DNA of 64,000 nt from Candidatus Galacturonatibacter soehngenii (lineage in GTDB: Bacteria; Bacillota; Clostridia; Lachnospirales; Lachnospiraceae): positions 1,240,001 to 1,304,000 of the forward strand of contig NZ_WAGX01000005.1 in NCBI RefSeq assembly GCF_008830185.1. Direction: 5' to 3'. The translations under genes were made by a program, and so were the position numbers. This document shows, piece by piece, positions 1-8,339 of the stretch. The notes under the pieces were generated by a model that searched no databases, was not told where the DNA came from, and saw only the letters and a program-made list of their open reading frames with translations. Each line of letters starts with the position of its first letter. The stretch's first letter is position 1.

Positions 1-1208
1 TCAAAGTCTTGAATGTTTCTTCCATTTAACAATATCTCCCCTTCCTCTACCTCATAAAATCTTGTTAATAAGTTGATGAGCGTTGATTTACCAGAACCAT
101 TTTTGCCCACTAGAACAACTTTACCTTTATGAGGTATAACCCAGTTGATGTGATTTAAGACCTTATAACCTTTTTGATAGGAAAAAGAGACCTGTTTCAG
201 TGTAATCTCTCCTGCTTTTAAAGCTTTGACAGAGCCACCTTCTTTTTCTTGCTCTAATTCCATGAATGCAAAGTAGCGTTTTGTTGAAGGTATAATACCT
301 GATAGAAGATATCCAATATTTAAAATTGCAGAAATCGGAGCAGTTACATAGGTACTGTAAGTAATAAAAGCAAAAATACTTCCAAGTGAAAGTTGCAAGT
401 CAAACAACATGTTTGCACCAACAATATAAAGAATGGTTTGTAGAAGTTGTATCATCATGCCATCTGATATAAGATTTAATTGCGAAAGTATATTCATTTG
501 TTTCTTTCGGTTTATTACATCTTTTTGTCTGTTATAAAACTCCTCTTTTTTAGGGGAGTACAAATGAAATAATTTAATCTCTTGCATTCCCGTTATGGTT
601 TCTCCAAACCATTTTGCATAGCTTTCAGAATCTTTCATATACGAATCCATATAGACTTTTCTTTTTTTTGCAAAATATTTGATTGCAAGATACTTAAACG
701 GGATAAAAAGCATAACCAGTAATGTAAGTTTGTAATTAATCAGGAATAATCCGATGACACCGCCTACAATTCCAAATATCTGTGCAATTACAAAAAACAT
801 GCTTTCATCTGCAATAGAGGTAATATTGGCAATGTCCGTTGAAAGAGTATTTAAGATTTCAGCATCATTTTTTTGCTTAAAATAGTTTGGTTTCATCTGA
901 AGCAGATGAACAAAGGACTGCTCTGACAAGGAGTACTCTAAGTCTGCTGCAATTTGAATTCTTATCGCTTCTTTGCAAATATCAATTAGCTTAATACATC
1001 CATACAAAATTGCGGATGCAAGAATTAATTGCATTAAAAGCGTTTTATCCTTTCCCAAAAAGCCTTTATCCATTATATTTTTACTCAGTATTGGAAGAAG
1101 CATATTTAATCCTGTAGACGCTAACAAACAAACGGCTATTATGGCTATTTTCTTTTTATATTTTTTTAAAAGCCCTAACAATATTTTAATTGCTTCCTGA
1201 TTACTCAC
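1..1208 (-). CDS. ABC transporter, fused permease-ATPase (3' part outside window)
   Basis: This is the N-terminal 402 codons of an exporter-type ABC protein. Hydrophobic segments begin near residue 15 (KKIAIIAVCLLAS), and a Walker A motif, VGKNGSGKSTL, lies near the window edge at about 75-120. The start is GTG at 1206-1208, preceded by GGAGG, and it overlaps the upstream peptidase gene by 8 bp, so the two are translationally coupled. No C39 peptidase domain precedes the membrane domain, so leader removal would fall to the neighbouring S8 peptidase. Being last in the peptide operon, it probably exports the mature Cys-rich peptide. The substrate is inferred from context only. Confidence 0.85.
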   Translation of the reverse strand, partial: MSNQEAIKILLGLLKKYKKKIAIIAVCLLASTGLNMLLPILSKNIMDKGFLGKDKTLLMQLILASAILYGCIKLIDICKEAIRIQIAADLEYSLSEQSFVHLLQMKPNYFKQKNDAEILNTLSTDIANITSIADESMFFVIAQIFGIVGGVIGLFLINYKLTLLVMLFIPFKYLAIKYFAKKRKVYMDSYMKDSESYAKWFGETITGMQEIKLFHLYSPKKEEFYNRQKDVINRKKQMNILSQLNLISDGMMIQLLQTILYIVGANMLFDLQLSLGSIFAFITYSTYVTAPISAILNIGYLLSGIIPSTKRYFAFMELEQEKEGGSVKALKAGEITLKQVSFSYQKGYKVLNHINWVIPHKGKVVLVGKNGSGKSTLINLLTRFYEVEEGEILLNGRNIQDF

Positions 1209-2634
1209 TTTTATCCTCCGCTAAAAAATGTTTGATGTTTTGAAACATTTCCATAATTACTTTTTGAGTCAAACTGGATTCGTTACTTTGAAATACCATC
1301 TCTTTTTCTATCCAAATTGCAACTTGAACTATGTTTTTTTCTTGTTTTACTTGAACTTCCATATCATAATCGGGATATAGTTGATATAAGTGTTTTTTGT
1401 CTTCATGTAATACACTCCATAACACTAAATCATTTTGTTTATAATGCGTTTGCCCTTCTAAAAAATTTCGAAGCATTTGTGGCTTAGTATACATATTGGG
1501 AATGTATTCTAAGCGATAAAGAACCCCTTCTGGCTTTGAAGCAATTACATAGGCATGGTAGCCCTCGTCAGCAAATAACTTTTTTAATGTTGTTAATATT
1601 AAATATTCATCCAGTTCATTCCAAACATCAAGAATTATAAGAGGAAGCTCAAGTGAAGTTGCTTTGTATGTATTATTAACTATTTGGTTCATACGATTTT
1701 GCCAACTCCAGACAAACCCATTTGTAATGCTTGGAGCTATATCTTCTTGTCCCAAATATACTATATTCTTTTTCTCTATACCAATATCCTTTAATTCTTC
1801 CATAGAATCAATGATTACCGTATCAATTTCTTTTTCTACATCAGCATATTCACCTGGAATTGTCTGAAAGTAATATGTTGCACTGCTTTTATTTTCTTTT
1901 CTTCGATAGGCTTTATAAATCCAGTCAGGTTCATAGAAAATATCGAGACCCTTTTTTTCACTTTGATTAAAATACTTTTTGAGAAAACAAAGATCTACTT
2001 CTTCCTTTTCTCTTAAAATTTGGGCTACTTTCGCTGTTACATAAGGAGCGGCATAACTATTACTAATCGGTGTTTCATATTCTTGATCATATAATCTGAT
2101 AAGGTGGTTAGAGTTCGCCAATCTATCAACCCCTAAATGAATATAAGCTTTTAAAGCAGGTATCTGATTTAAAGAAGTTGCTACTCCGATTACGTTTGAA
2201 AAGCTTGCAGGATATGTTACATAGTTTTGATTCGAAGTAGCCGCAATTAGAATAAGGCCTTTATAGGTATAGTAATTGATAAGGTAATTAAGCCTATCAT
2301 ATTCTCTAAAATCTATAGAGCCAAGGCTTAGATTCACTATCTTTACACCATTTAAATAACACCAGTTTAATGCAGGCTCAATTTTTTCTATGCCACCCTT
2401 TCCGTTTTTTTCCAAGATACGAATACTGATTAAGGTACTATCGGTTTCATAGTTGGCAACGATTAGGGCGCAGATAGTACCATGTAAAAAATCGGTATCA
2501 CAAAATTTTACTATATCCTTTTCCACTTTATTTTGTTCATTAATGCAAATGCATTCCTCAATCTTCCCATCTAGTAATTCTAGGTTTACTCCATTATCAA
2601 TGATTGCTATTTTGCTTTTTTTCAATGACATCAT
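1201..2634 (-). CDS. S8 (subtilisin-like) peptidase of the Cys-rich peptide cluster
   Basis: The protein has 477 aa. Residues 1-235 form a subtilase-type domain with a likely triad of Asp13 (AIIDNG), His51 (FLHGT) and Ser193 (SNSYAAP in place of the usual GTSxAxP), and oxyanion Asn135. There is no signal peptide, so it should act in the cytosol, plausibly removing the leader of the modified peptide. Residues 270-477 form a second domain. Its pattern, LIILDVWNELDEY followed by GYHAYVIASKPEG, resembles the second half of the TIGR04066-type protein encoded just upstream, which hints at a shared partner-binding module. The gap to that gene is 8 bp. Confidence 0.82.
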   Translation of the reverse strand: MMSLKKSKIAIIDNGVNLELLDGKIEECICINEQNKVEKDIVKFCDTDFLHGTICALIVANYETDSTLISIRILEKNGKGGIEKIEPALNWCYLNGVKIVNLSLGSIDFREYDRLNYLINYYTYKGLILIAATSNQNYVTYPASFSNVIGVATSLNQIPALKAYIHLGVDRLANSNHLIRLYDQEYETPISNSYAAPYVTAKVAQILREKEEVDLCFLKKYFNQSEKKGLDIFYEPDWIYKAYRRKENKSSATYYFQTIPGEYADVEKEIDTVIIDSMEELKDIGIEKKNIVYLGQEDIAPSITNGFVWSWQNRMNQIVNNTYKATSLELPLIILDVWNELDEYLILTTLKKLFADEGYHAYVIASKPEGVLYRLEYIPNMYTKPQMLRNFLEGQTHYKQNDLVLWSVLHEDKKHLYQLYPDYDMEVQVKQEKNIVQVAIWIEKEMVFQSNESSLTQKVIMEMFQNIKHFLAEDKSE

Positions 2635-2642
2635 CCCATTTT

Positions 2643-3698
2643 CTACATCACCTGATAATCTGCGTATTCTGCCAGTGTTTCTAAGACATATTGCGCTAAC
2701 ATATCATATGTTTGCCTGCTGTATACATTTGGTGGATAGGTTTTCATGGCTTCACTTACTGTCTGGTTATCAAACGTTAAATACTTTAAATTTCCTTCTG
2801 CTTCAATTGAAAAGCTATCATATGAATCATTCCCTATGACAAACGCATCAATTTCCGTTTGTAATCTATATTTTGTTAAATTCTTTAATTCCTCAAAGTA
2901 TTGATCTTTATAGATGTTATGATGCATACAAAAAATCAACATGTCACTTTGGATTGCTTGCAACACCTCAAAGGCAAACACACCAAAATGCTCTGGATGA
3001 GTCTTTGAAACAGGCATTATGCTGCCTGGCACACCTACAAGTATTATTTCAGGCTGTTCTTCTTGTTCTAATTTCTTAAGGTAATGGTTAAAATGAATTA
3101 TTTTGGCCGTTTCATCTAATTGATTGCCATACATAAAGTCTGGAAATCCATGGATTCCTGCAAATTCCGTATTTCTTCTAGATGACACAACACAGACACG
3201 ATACCCAAGCTTTTCTAGATACACCTTTATAGAAACTTGTGTCTCGAACTTGTTACATCTTTGCCCCATACCTACGATGGTAACAATAGGAGTATCAATG
3301 GTTTGTAATTTTTCACTGTTTACAAAGTCGTATTGACTCGTTTTTCTTAAATCAATTAATTTTGCAGATGCCCCTTTGCATAAGTTCTTTATTTCTATCA
3401 GAAGTTCATCTGTTACACATCGGTTTAGAACAATAGCCATATTGTTTTTCACTGCTTTTAGAACCATTAACATGATATCTTCTTCACTTAACTCAAATCG
3501 ATTGGAGTCGATTAACAACATTGCATCCATTTCTTCTAGATTGATCTGATTGATTTGTGTTTTAATCACATAGCCTTCTGGGTTCTTGACTCCCCAACCA
3601 ACAGGAGATAGTAAGTCTTTGATTTCTAAATCTAACAAACCTTTATGCATTAGAAATATTTCAAAATCCTCATCATAAGGATAAACAAATACTCTCAT
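2643..3698 (-). CDS. Peptide maturation system protein, TIGR04066-like
   Basis: The protein has 351 aa, is soluble and has no signal peptide. From memory it matches the TIGR04066 family, which co-occurs with clostridial Cys-rich peptide maturases; its biochemical role is not known to me. A central segment (VTIVGMGQRCNKFETQ, about residue 140) looks like a degenerate P-loop and is followed by an alpha/beta pattern (GYRVCVVSSRRN, EIILVGVPG). The ATG start is preceded by a G-rich ribosome site (GGGGGG AAGGTT). It lies 11 bp after the radical SAM gene and 8 bp before the S8 peptidase gene, so it is part of the same transcript. Confidence 0.72.
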   Translation of the reverse strand: MRVFVYPYDEDFEIFLMHKGLLDLEIKDLLSPVGWGVKNPEGYVIKTQINQINLEEMDAMLLIDSNRFELSEEDIMLMVLKAVKNNMAIVLNRCVTDELLIEIKNLCKGASAKLIDLRKTSQYDFVNSEKLQTIDTPIVTIVGMGQRCNKFETQVSIKVYLEKLGYRVCVVSSRRNTEFAGIHGFPDFMYGNQLDETAKIIHFNHYLKKLEQEEQPEIILVGVPGSIMPVSKTHPEHFGVFAFEVLQAIQSDMLIFCMHHNIYKDQYFEELKNLTKYRLQTEIDAFVIGNDSYDSFSIEAEGNLKYLTFDNQTVSEAMKTYPPNVYSRQTYDMLAQYVLETLAEYADYQVM

Positions 3699-3709
3699 AA
3701 CCTTCCCCC

Positions 3710-5107
3710 CTAAGATTCAAAGTTATATCCATTTTCTCTAAGTACACAGTACTCTTTCATTAGCTCATCGGTCGTATATCGTATGGAGGCACAGCGCTCA
3801 AGTCTTTTATTTGCTATCAATTTATCTCCATCTCCCATATCAGCCATACAGCTATCACAGTATCCCATTGCCCAGCATAAACTGCATTGTTTCTTTGTGT
3901 ACCTTCCAATGTTTAACAGTTCCTTTACTTTTTCCTTCTCAAAGCCTTTCTCGAGATTGCCAATATTAAATACTGTGTTCTTTTCACTGACACGTTCACA
4001 TGGAAAAAACTCGCCATCGACCGTAACAAACAATCGGTTCATTCCTGGTACACAAGGCCCACTTGGATGCGTCTTTCCCTCAAATAAGAAAGGCTTTCTT
4101 AAATGCTCATGAACACTGTTTTTAAGACGATTCATATGTACAAACATTAACTTTGAGACATCCTCTTTTTCCAGTCTTTTAAGGCAATGCAAAAACATCT
4201 TGAATAATTCATATTTATAATGAATCGTGAACTCTTCTTGAATATCCCTAGCTTCTTTGCTGTCTCGATTACTTACTGTAGTGAAGGTAACAGTAGCTTT
4301 CTTGAAAAACTCAAAGGAAAAGAAATCACTACTGTCCTTAAAATTATTTCCTTCATCAAAAACAGCATTAAAACTTATGGTGTCAACATAGTCAGGATAT
4401 CTATGTTGAAACTCTTCAAGGTTTTTTATTATCTTTTTAAAGGTACCTTTTTTATTGTCTGCAAAAACTCGTCCTTGATCATGTATTTTTTGTGGGCCAT
4501 CCAAACTTATTGTTAAGTTAATTTTATTCTTCGCAAGAAAGTCCATAATTTCTGGTGTAAATAAAGTCGCATTTGTTGTCATGTTAAAGTTTAACTGCTT
4601 GCCATTAAATTTCTTTCTACAATAATTCACGGTATCTTTTATTAATTGAAATTCTAGTAATGGTTCTCCTCCATAGAAACTAATTGAGGCAATTTCTGTA
4701 TTTTTACTATGTTCATAGTAAAAATCAACGGCTTTTTGTACGGTCTCAAAGCTCATTCTCTTATTGGTATGTACTCGATTGGTATAACTTCCAGAATAAA
4801 TACAATATTTACATCTTAAATTACAATTCTGTGTTATTTGTAAGATTAATAGGCTCAGATTATTTTGTAAATAACTATCAATTTTGTCCGTCAATGGATG
4901 TAAAATCTCAACCGGTTTTTCTATTTCATCTAAGAATCCACGTTCCTTTAGCTTTTTAATGTTAGCATCTTCGTATCTATTCTCCCCTTTATCCAAACTT
5001 TCATAGATAGATTCATTTATTTTTACAATTGCATTTTTATTTACATCATAGAAATAGTAAGAATGTAGTGTCTTGAATAAATGTATAAAAATATCCGTAT
5101 CCTTCAA
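3710..5107 (-). CDS. ccpM: Radical SAM/SPASM Cys-rich peptide maturase (CcpM-like)
   Basis: The protein has 465 aa. The radical SAM motif CNLRCKYC places the 4Fe-4S ligands at Cys95, Cys99 and Cys102, followed by the GGEPLLE motif. The N-terminal about 80 residues resemble a peptide-recognition region. The C-terminus holds a SPASM-type set of cysteines (CVPG, FFPCERVSE, CSLCWAMGYCDSC, RCASIR) for auxiliary clusters. It should install crosslinks, probably Cys-derived thioethers, on the precursor encoded directly upstream. The start is TTG at 5105-5107 with AGGAGG eight bases before it. The family name is from memory of the clostridial Clo7bot systems; the chemistry is inferred. Confidence 0.88.
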   Translation of the reverse strand: MKDTDIFIHLFKTLHSYYFYDVNKNAIVKINESIYESLDKGENRYEDANIKKLKERGFLDEIEKPVEILHPLTDKIDSYLQNNLSLLILQITQNCNLRCKYCIYSGSYTNRVHTNKRMSFETVQKAVDFYYEHSKNTEIASISFYGGEPLLEFQLIKDTVNYCRKKFNGKQLNFNMTTNATLFTPEIMDFLAKNKINLTISLDGPQKIHDQGRVFADNKKGTFKKIIKNLEEFQHRYPDYVDTISFNAVFDEGNNFKDSSDFFSFEFFKKATVTFTTVSNRDSKEARDIQEEFTIHYKYELFKMFLHCLKRLEKEDVSKLMFVHMNRLKNSVHEHLRKPFLFEGKTHPSGPCVPGMNRLFVTVDGEFFPCERVSEKNTVFNIGNLEKGFEKEKVKELLNIGRYTKKQCSLCWAMGYCDSCMADMGDGDKLIANKRLERCASIRYTTDELMKEYCVLRENGYNFES

Positions 5108-5146
5108 TCCAATCCCCTCCTGTGTAAATACATTAATTCAAATACA

Positions 5147-5169
5147 GCGATAGGAACTACTCCTATCGC
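5147..5169 (-). terminator. Hairpin between precursor and maturase genes
   Basis: A perfect 9-bp stem (GCGATAGGA / TCCTATCGC) with a 5-nt loop lies between the precursor stop and the maturase start. The U-tract after it on the minus strand is weak, so it is better read as a partial terminator or mRNA-stabilising element that keeps precursor levels above maturase levels. Confidence 0.6.
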
Positions 5170-5200
5170 CGCATTCTCTCCTGCTAACCAATACAACCTA

Positions 5201-5392
5201 TTACATAGATGACCATGTAGACATCTGCATTCCACTTGATACTACTTTTGCTAGATTTTGTACATTAGTGGTTGAATAAGCAGTAGTGCCAGAGCAGGAA
5301 CAGCCAATATTGCATACACTCATACAGTCGCATGCAAAAGCCATAACTGTACCGTCGTTAAAAGAGTTTTTCTTTCCTAATGTTTTCTTCAT
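5201..5392 (-). CDS. Cys-rich ribosomal peptide precursor (Clo7bot / CLI_3235-like)
   Basis: The peptide has 63 aa with five cysteines packed into residues 21-33 (CDCMSVCNIGCSC), a basic leader (MKKTLGKKNSFNDG) and a Ser/Thr-rich tail (TTAYSTTNVQN...STWSSM). AGGAGG sits just before the ATG. It lies between the unknown 231-aa gene and the radical SAM maturase. The cysteine pattern fits the clostridial putative bacteriocin family I remember as CLI_3235/Clo7bot. The mature product is probably thioether-crosslinked. Its activity (bacteriocin, signal or other) cannot be told from sequence. Confidence 0.82.
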   Translation of the reverse strand: MKKTLGKKNSFNDGTVMAFACDCMSVCNIGCSCSGTTAYSTTNVQNLAKVVSSGMQMSTWSSM

Positions 5393-5449
5393 TCCTTTTT
5401 CCTCCTGTTCTTTTTATTTTATAAACAACTATTATCTTCATAATAATTG

Positions 5450-6145
5450 TTATAAGCTAAGATTTACTCTGGATTGGTTCAAAAATAGTTGCTTTTCATA
5501 TTCTTGTTCCAATCGTTTTACCTGCTCCATCTTTTCTTTTATTCTTTCTTTCATCTCTTCTTCCATTGCTTCTTCCATTTTTTCCTGACGCTCTTGCCAC
5601 CAAGATTTCATATTACCAGACCGCGCTTTCGCTCCTCCACTGCTTTCGATTGGAACCGAGTATCCATAACATTCTTCTGGTGATGCCCCTATCACTTGCA
5701 TTCCGTAGCTTTTTTGTGGAAGACCATTTACACTATACATTTCTCTTAGCATATTTAATACTGTTTTTTCCCATTCTGGATCTTCTTTCATCCTCTCAAA
5801 GCATTCATTTGTTATCACCAAGGAACCAGTAAAGCTATTTTGATAATAAGAACTTACTGGAATCTTTGACATTTCATTTGTAAAATACTGTTTGTATTCA
5901 TCTATGGTCATTTCCTTTTTTGATTTGGATGAAATGGTAGCGTCATATGTAGTGCTTGTGTAGATTGGCGGTTGTTTTATAATCATGTCATTTTTAGCGT
6001 TTGTCTCATTCGAACTTGTCCCATTTTTGCTAACCGTTTGAATCTTATCTCGAAACGATTCCTCTACTTTACTTACATCACTATTTTGTGATACCTTGTT
6101 GTAATTTGCGTAATTTGAACGAATACTATTTAATGTGTTAATCAT
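5450..6145 (-). CDS. Unknown protein in the peptide operon, coiled-coil C-terminus
   Basis: The protein has 231 aa and I recognise no family. The N-terminal about 80 residues are polar and probably disordered (NETNAKNDMII). Residues 85-175 look globular, with NSFTGSLVITNECFERM and GMQVIGASPEECYG. Residues 178-225 form a highly charged helix or coiled coil (WWQERQEKMEEAMEEEM). There is no signal peptide and no membrane segment. Its start overlaps the end of the upstream acyl-carrier-like gene by 8 bp, and the precursor gene follows 57 bp downstream, so it belongs to the operon. It may be a peptide chaperone or scaffold, but that is a guess. Confidence 0.7.
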   Translation of the reverse strand: MINTLNSIRSNYANYNKVSQNSDVSKVEESFRDKIQTVSKNGTSSNETNAKNDMIIKQPPIYTSTTYDATISSKSKKEMTIDEYKQYFTNEMSKIPVSSYYQNSFTGSLVITNECFERMKEDPEWEKTVLNMLREMYSVNGLPQKSYGMQVIGASPEECYGYSVPIESSGGAKARSGNMKSWWQERQEKMEEAMEEEMKERIKEKMEQVKRLEQEYEKQLFLNQSRVNLSL

Positions 6146-6452
6146 TTGTTCCTCCTACTTTTTTTGTTATCATTGCAACTAGGGCATAGTAACTATCAAA
6201 AGGAAACTTCTTGATATCCTGTCTTGAAAACTTAATCTGAAATTCCTTTTCTAGTTCTAAGAATAACTCCAACAGATTTACTGCAGAAAATCCCACTTTA
6301 TTCGATAGAAAACTATTTTCTTGCATCCATTTAATCTTTTCATCGTCACAGCCAAATCTGCTTTTTAAAAGCTTATTTAATCGTTCTCGAATCTCATAGC
6401 TTAACTCACTATCAAGTAATGTCTGATTCGCTTTTTCTGAAAATGATTTCAT
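6138..6452 (-). CDS. Acyl-carrier-related protein of peptide maturation operon
   Basis: The protein has 104 aa with an acyl-carrier-like helical pattern: GFSAVNLLELFLELEKEF is followed by IKFSRQDIKKFPFDS. From memory, clostridial Cys-rich peptide clusters encode an acyl carrier-related protein of this kind. The canonical D-S-L is replaced by S-A-V, so the aligned phosphopantetheine serine is missing and the serine sits one residue early. It may therefore be a structural or binding domain rather than a true carrier. It is the first gene of the operon, with a GGGGGG-type ribosome site before the ATG. Confidence 0.68.
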   Translation of the reverse strand: MKSFSEKANQTLLDSELSYEIRERLNKLLKSRFGCDDEKIKWMQENSFLSNKVGFSAVNLLELFLELEKEFQIKFSRQDIKKFPFDSYYALVAMITKKVGGTND

Positions 6453-6475
6453 AATATATCTCCCCCCTATTTCTA

Positions 6476-6504
6476 ATTATATAGTCATTTGCCTTTTTAA
6501 ACAA
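6476..6504 (-). promoter_or_regulatory. Promoter of the Cys-rich peptide operon
   Basis: On the minus strand a -10 TATAAT (6476-6481) and a weak -35 TTGTTT (6499-6504) are separated by 17 bp. The start of transcription would lie about 17 bp before the first ATG. A perfect 12-bp palindrome, CAATACGTATTG (6502-6513), overlaps the -35 and could bind a dimeric regulator. Confidence 0.6.
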
Positions 6505-6510
6505 TACGTA

Positions 6511-6715
6511 TTGCAGAAAATGGCTTTTTAAAACAGATAATTAAGTAGTCTTGTTATATTTTGTCTATTTTTCGCAGTAGAATTGTTATATAACTTATCG
6601 TCATTTTGCTCCTCATCGAAAATATTTGTTGATTTGTTGCTCAATTAAAGTATAAACTTTTCAATTATATACACAATATATGTTGCAGAAAATAGACTTA
6701 TATAGCAGAAAATGG
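6511..6715. repeat. Three copies of a GCAGAAAAT motif upstream of the peptide operon
   Basis: TTGCAGAAAATGG (6511-6523), TTGCAGAAAATAG (6683-6695) and TAGCAGAAAATGG (6703-6715) are direct repeats. The last two start 20 bp apart, or about two helical turns. The first abuts the -35 of the operon promoter. They look like regulator binding sites; the regulator is not identified. Confidence 0.5.
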
Positions 6716-6910
6716 AAAATGTTTTTTGATTGGATTGGGGATTGTGGACTTAAAAGATAATTGTTGTATATTTCCAACAAATCATTTAGAAAACGTACAT
6801 ATGTTTACGAATCTAACGCATACTATCTTTGGAGACTAACTATATGAAGTCAAGTAAAAATTGATAACATTTTATAGTTTTTCTTATAGATAAAAAAGTG
6901 TATGACAAAT

Positions 6911-6930
6911 AAGGCAACGTGAGTTGCCTT
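6911..6930. terminator. Hairpin downstream of IS110 transposase
   Basis: A perfect 8-bp stem, AAGGCAAC / GTTGCCTT, has a 4-nt loop and lies 21 bp past the transposase stop. It may terminate the transposase transcript or lie near the right end of the IS. Confidence 0.5.
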
Positions 6931-6951
6931 CAAAAAAAGGATATTTATTGG

Positions 6952-8130
6952 TTACATTTGTGGGACAAATGCTGTGTTATTTTTCAATAGTGAATAGATT
7001 ACGCGGATTAATTTCTTGCCTACGTGACTTTGTGCGACATTAAAGTGTTTACCTTCAGATCGCTTCTTGGCCATGTAAGTGGCAAAAGTGGAATCTCGCA
7101 TAGAAACCAAACGGGCAGCTTGCATTATTGCCCAACGCAAATATGTAGAGCCTCTCTTAACCATAGGTGTTTTGGATGCATTGTATTTTCCAGATTGGTA
7201 AGTAGAAGGTTCCATTCCTGCAAATGCTAAAAGTTTTGCAGGTGATGAGAAGTTGTTTATATCACCGATTTCAGCAAGAATGATGGCAGCAATGGTATAT
7301 CCAATACCAGGAATGGTTATAAGCGGAGTATTTAACTCATCTACGACAAGTTTGATTTGTTTATCCAACGTGTCAATTTCAGATTGAACCGCTTGAATCA
7401 ATCGAATTGTTTGTTGTAATTCAAATGTTAAAGATCTGTTGGATGATCCGATTGAATTAGCAGCAAGCTCTCGAAGTTGAAGTGCTTTTTCACGACCATA
7501 TTTTCCACGTGAAGCTTTTGAAAGAACATTTATTAAATGTGTTAAATGACACGTGCTGATTACTTCTGGAGATGGCAATCCAAGTAATAACTGATAACAG
7601 GAAGCTTGGTGTATAGACCATACAAAATCAGGTAGTTCAGGGAAAATGATATCGATTAGTCGTGTGACAGATAGCTTGAGCTTGGAACGATAACCAATCA
7701 TACGATAACGATGTCTTGTTAGTGACTTTAGCTCTTGGATTTGATATGATGAAGGTGAATAGGATTTTGATTCATCAGAAAAGAGCATAGTTGCAATGAC
7801 TTTTGCGTCACACTTATCTGTTTTGGTTTTTCTAAGGGTTCCAGCCTTACGAAAAGCATTTGTCACTAAAGGGTTCAGTACGGTAATACTAAAGCCTTTG
7901 GAATACAGATAGTTTGTAATGTTTGTGCTGTAATGACCTGTCGATTCAAGTCCTATTTTTACGTTTGAAAAATCACTTGAATCAAGCGCAGATATGATTG
8001 AGGTATAAAGTGTATCGAAACCTTCTTTTGTATTTGAAATACGAAGGGAATCCGTAATGATAACACCATCAGAATCAATGATACAGCAGTCATGTTTAGA
8101 TTTGGCTACATCAATGCCAACAAATAACAT
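6952..8130 (-). CDS. IS110-family transposase
   Basis: The protein has 392 aa. The N-terminal DEDD RuvC-like domain shows FVGIDVAKSKHD, the ESTGHY segment and KTDKCDAKVIATML. The C-terminal Transposase_20-type domain shows TIPGIGYTIAAIILAEIGD, and PSTYQSGKY carries the catalytic-serine region. Length and motif order match intact IS110 proteins, which are now known to be RNA-guided recombinases. The frame is open throughout, so the enzyme is probably active. The adjoining 200 bp upstream of its start are non-coding and structured (see the ncRNA entry). The IS inserted between the peptide operon and a broken small gene. Confidence 0.92.
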   Translation of the reverse strand: MLFVGIDVAKSKHDCCIIDSDGVIITDSLRISNTKEGFDTLYTSIISALDSSDFSNVKIGLESTGHYSTNITNYLYSKGFSITVLNPLVTNAFRKAGTLRKTKTDKCDAKVIATMLFSDESKSYSPSSYQIQELKSLTRHRYRMIGYRSKLKLSVTRLIDIIFPELPDFVWSIHQASCYQLLLGLPSPEVISTCHLTHLINVLSKASRGKYGREKALQLRELAANSIGSSNRSLTFELQQTIRLIQAVQSEIDTLDKQIKLVVDELNTPLITIPGIGYTIAAIILAEIGDINNFSSPAKLLAFAGMEPSTYQSGKYNASKTPMVKRGSTYLRWAIMQAARLVSMRDSTFATYMAKKRSEGKHFNVAQSHVGKKLIRVIYSLLKNNTAFVPQM

Positions 8131-8249
8131 AAAGAATCACTCCTTTGTAATAAATTTACGCTGTGTTTCCGCAAACTCTATGCTGAATGTATCCTTGCTA
8201 TATATAAAACGTCATGCGTTATCTAACTAATTAACAAATAAACATAGAG

Positions 8250-8322
8250 CTGTGGTTAGAGCCTCCAAAGGAAACAGTCAGCTTATAGGGAAGCTGCCGT
8301 AGGTGATTTTACTAATCCACAG
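8250..8322 (-). ncRNA. Candidate IS110 bridge RNA
   Basis: The non-coding left end upstream of the transposase start contains a long closing stem (CTGTGG-TTAG at 8250-8259 with CTAAT-CCACAG at 8312-8322) enclosing an inner hairpin, CAGCTT / AAGCTG (8279-8296). IS110 elements encode their bridge RNA in this position and on the transposase strand. The internal loops would carry the target- and donor-binding guides. This is inferred from position and fold only. Confidence 0.5.
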
Positions 8323-8339
8323 CGTCTACAACTGATTAT

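Noticed and set aside
2453-2839. 128-aa plus-strand frame over the S8 and TIGR04066 genes
   Set aside because: Antisense shadow of two well-supported genes.
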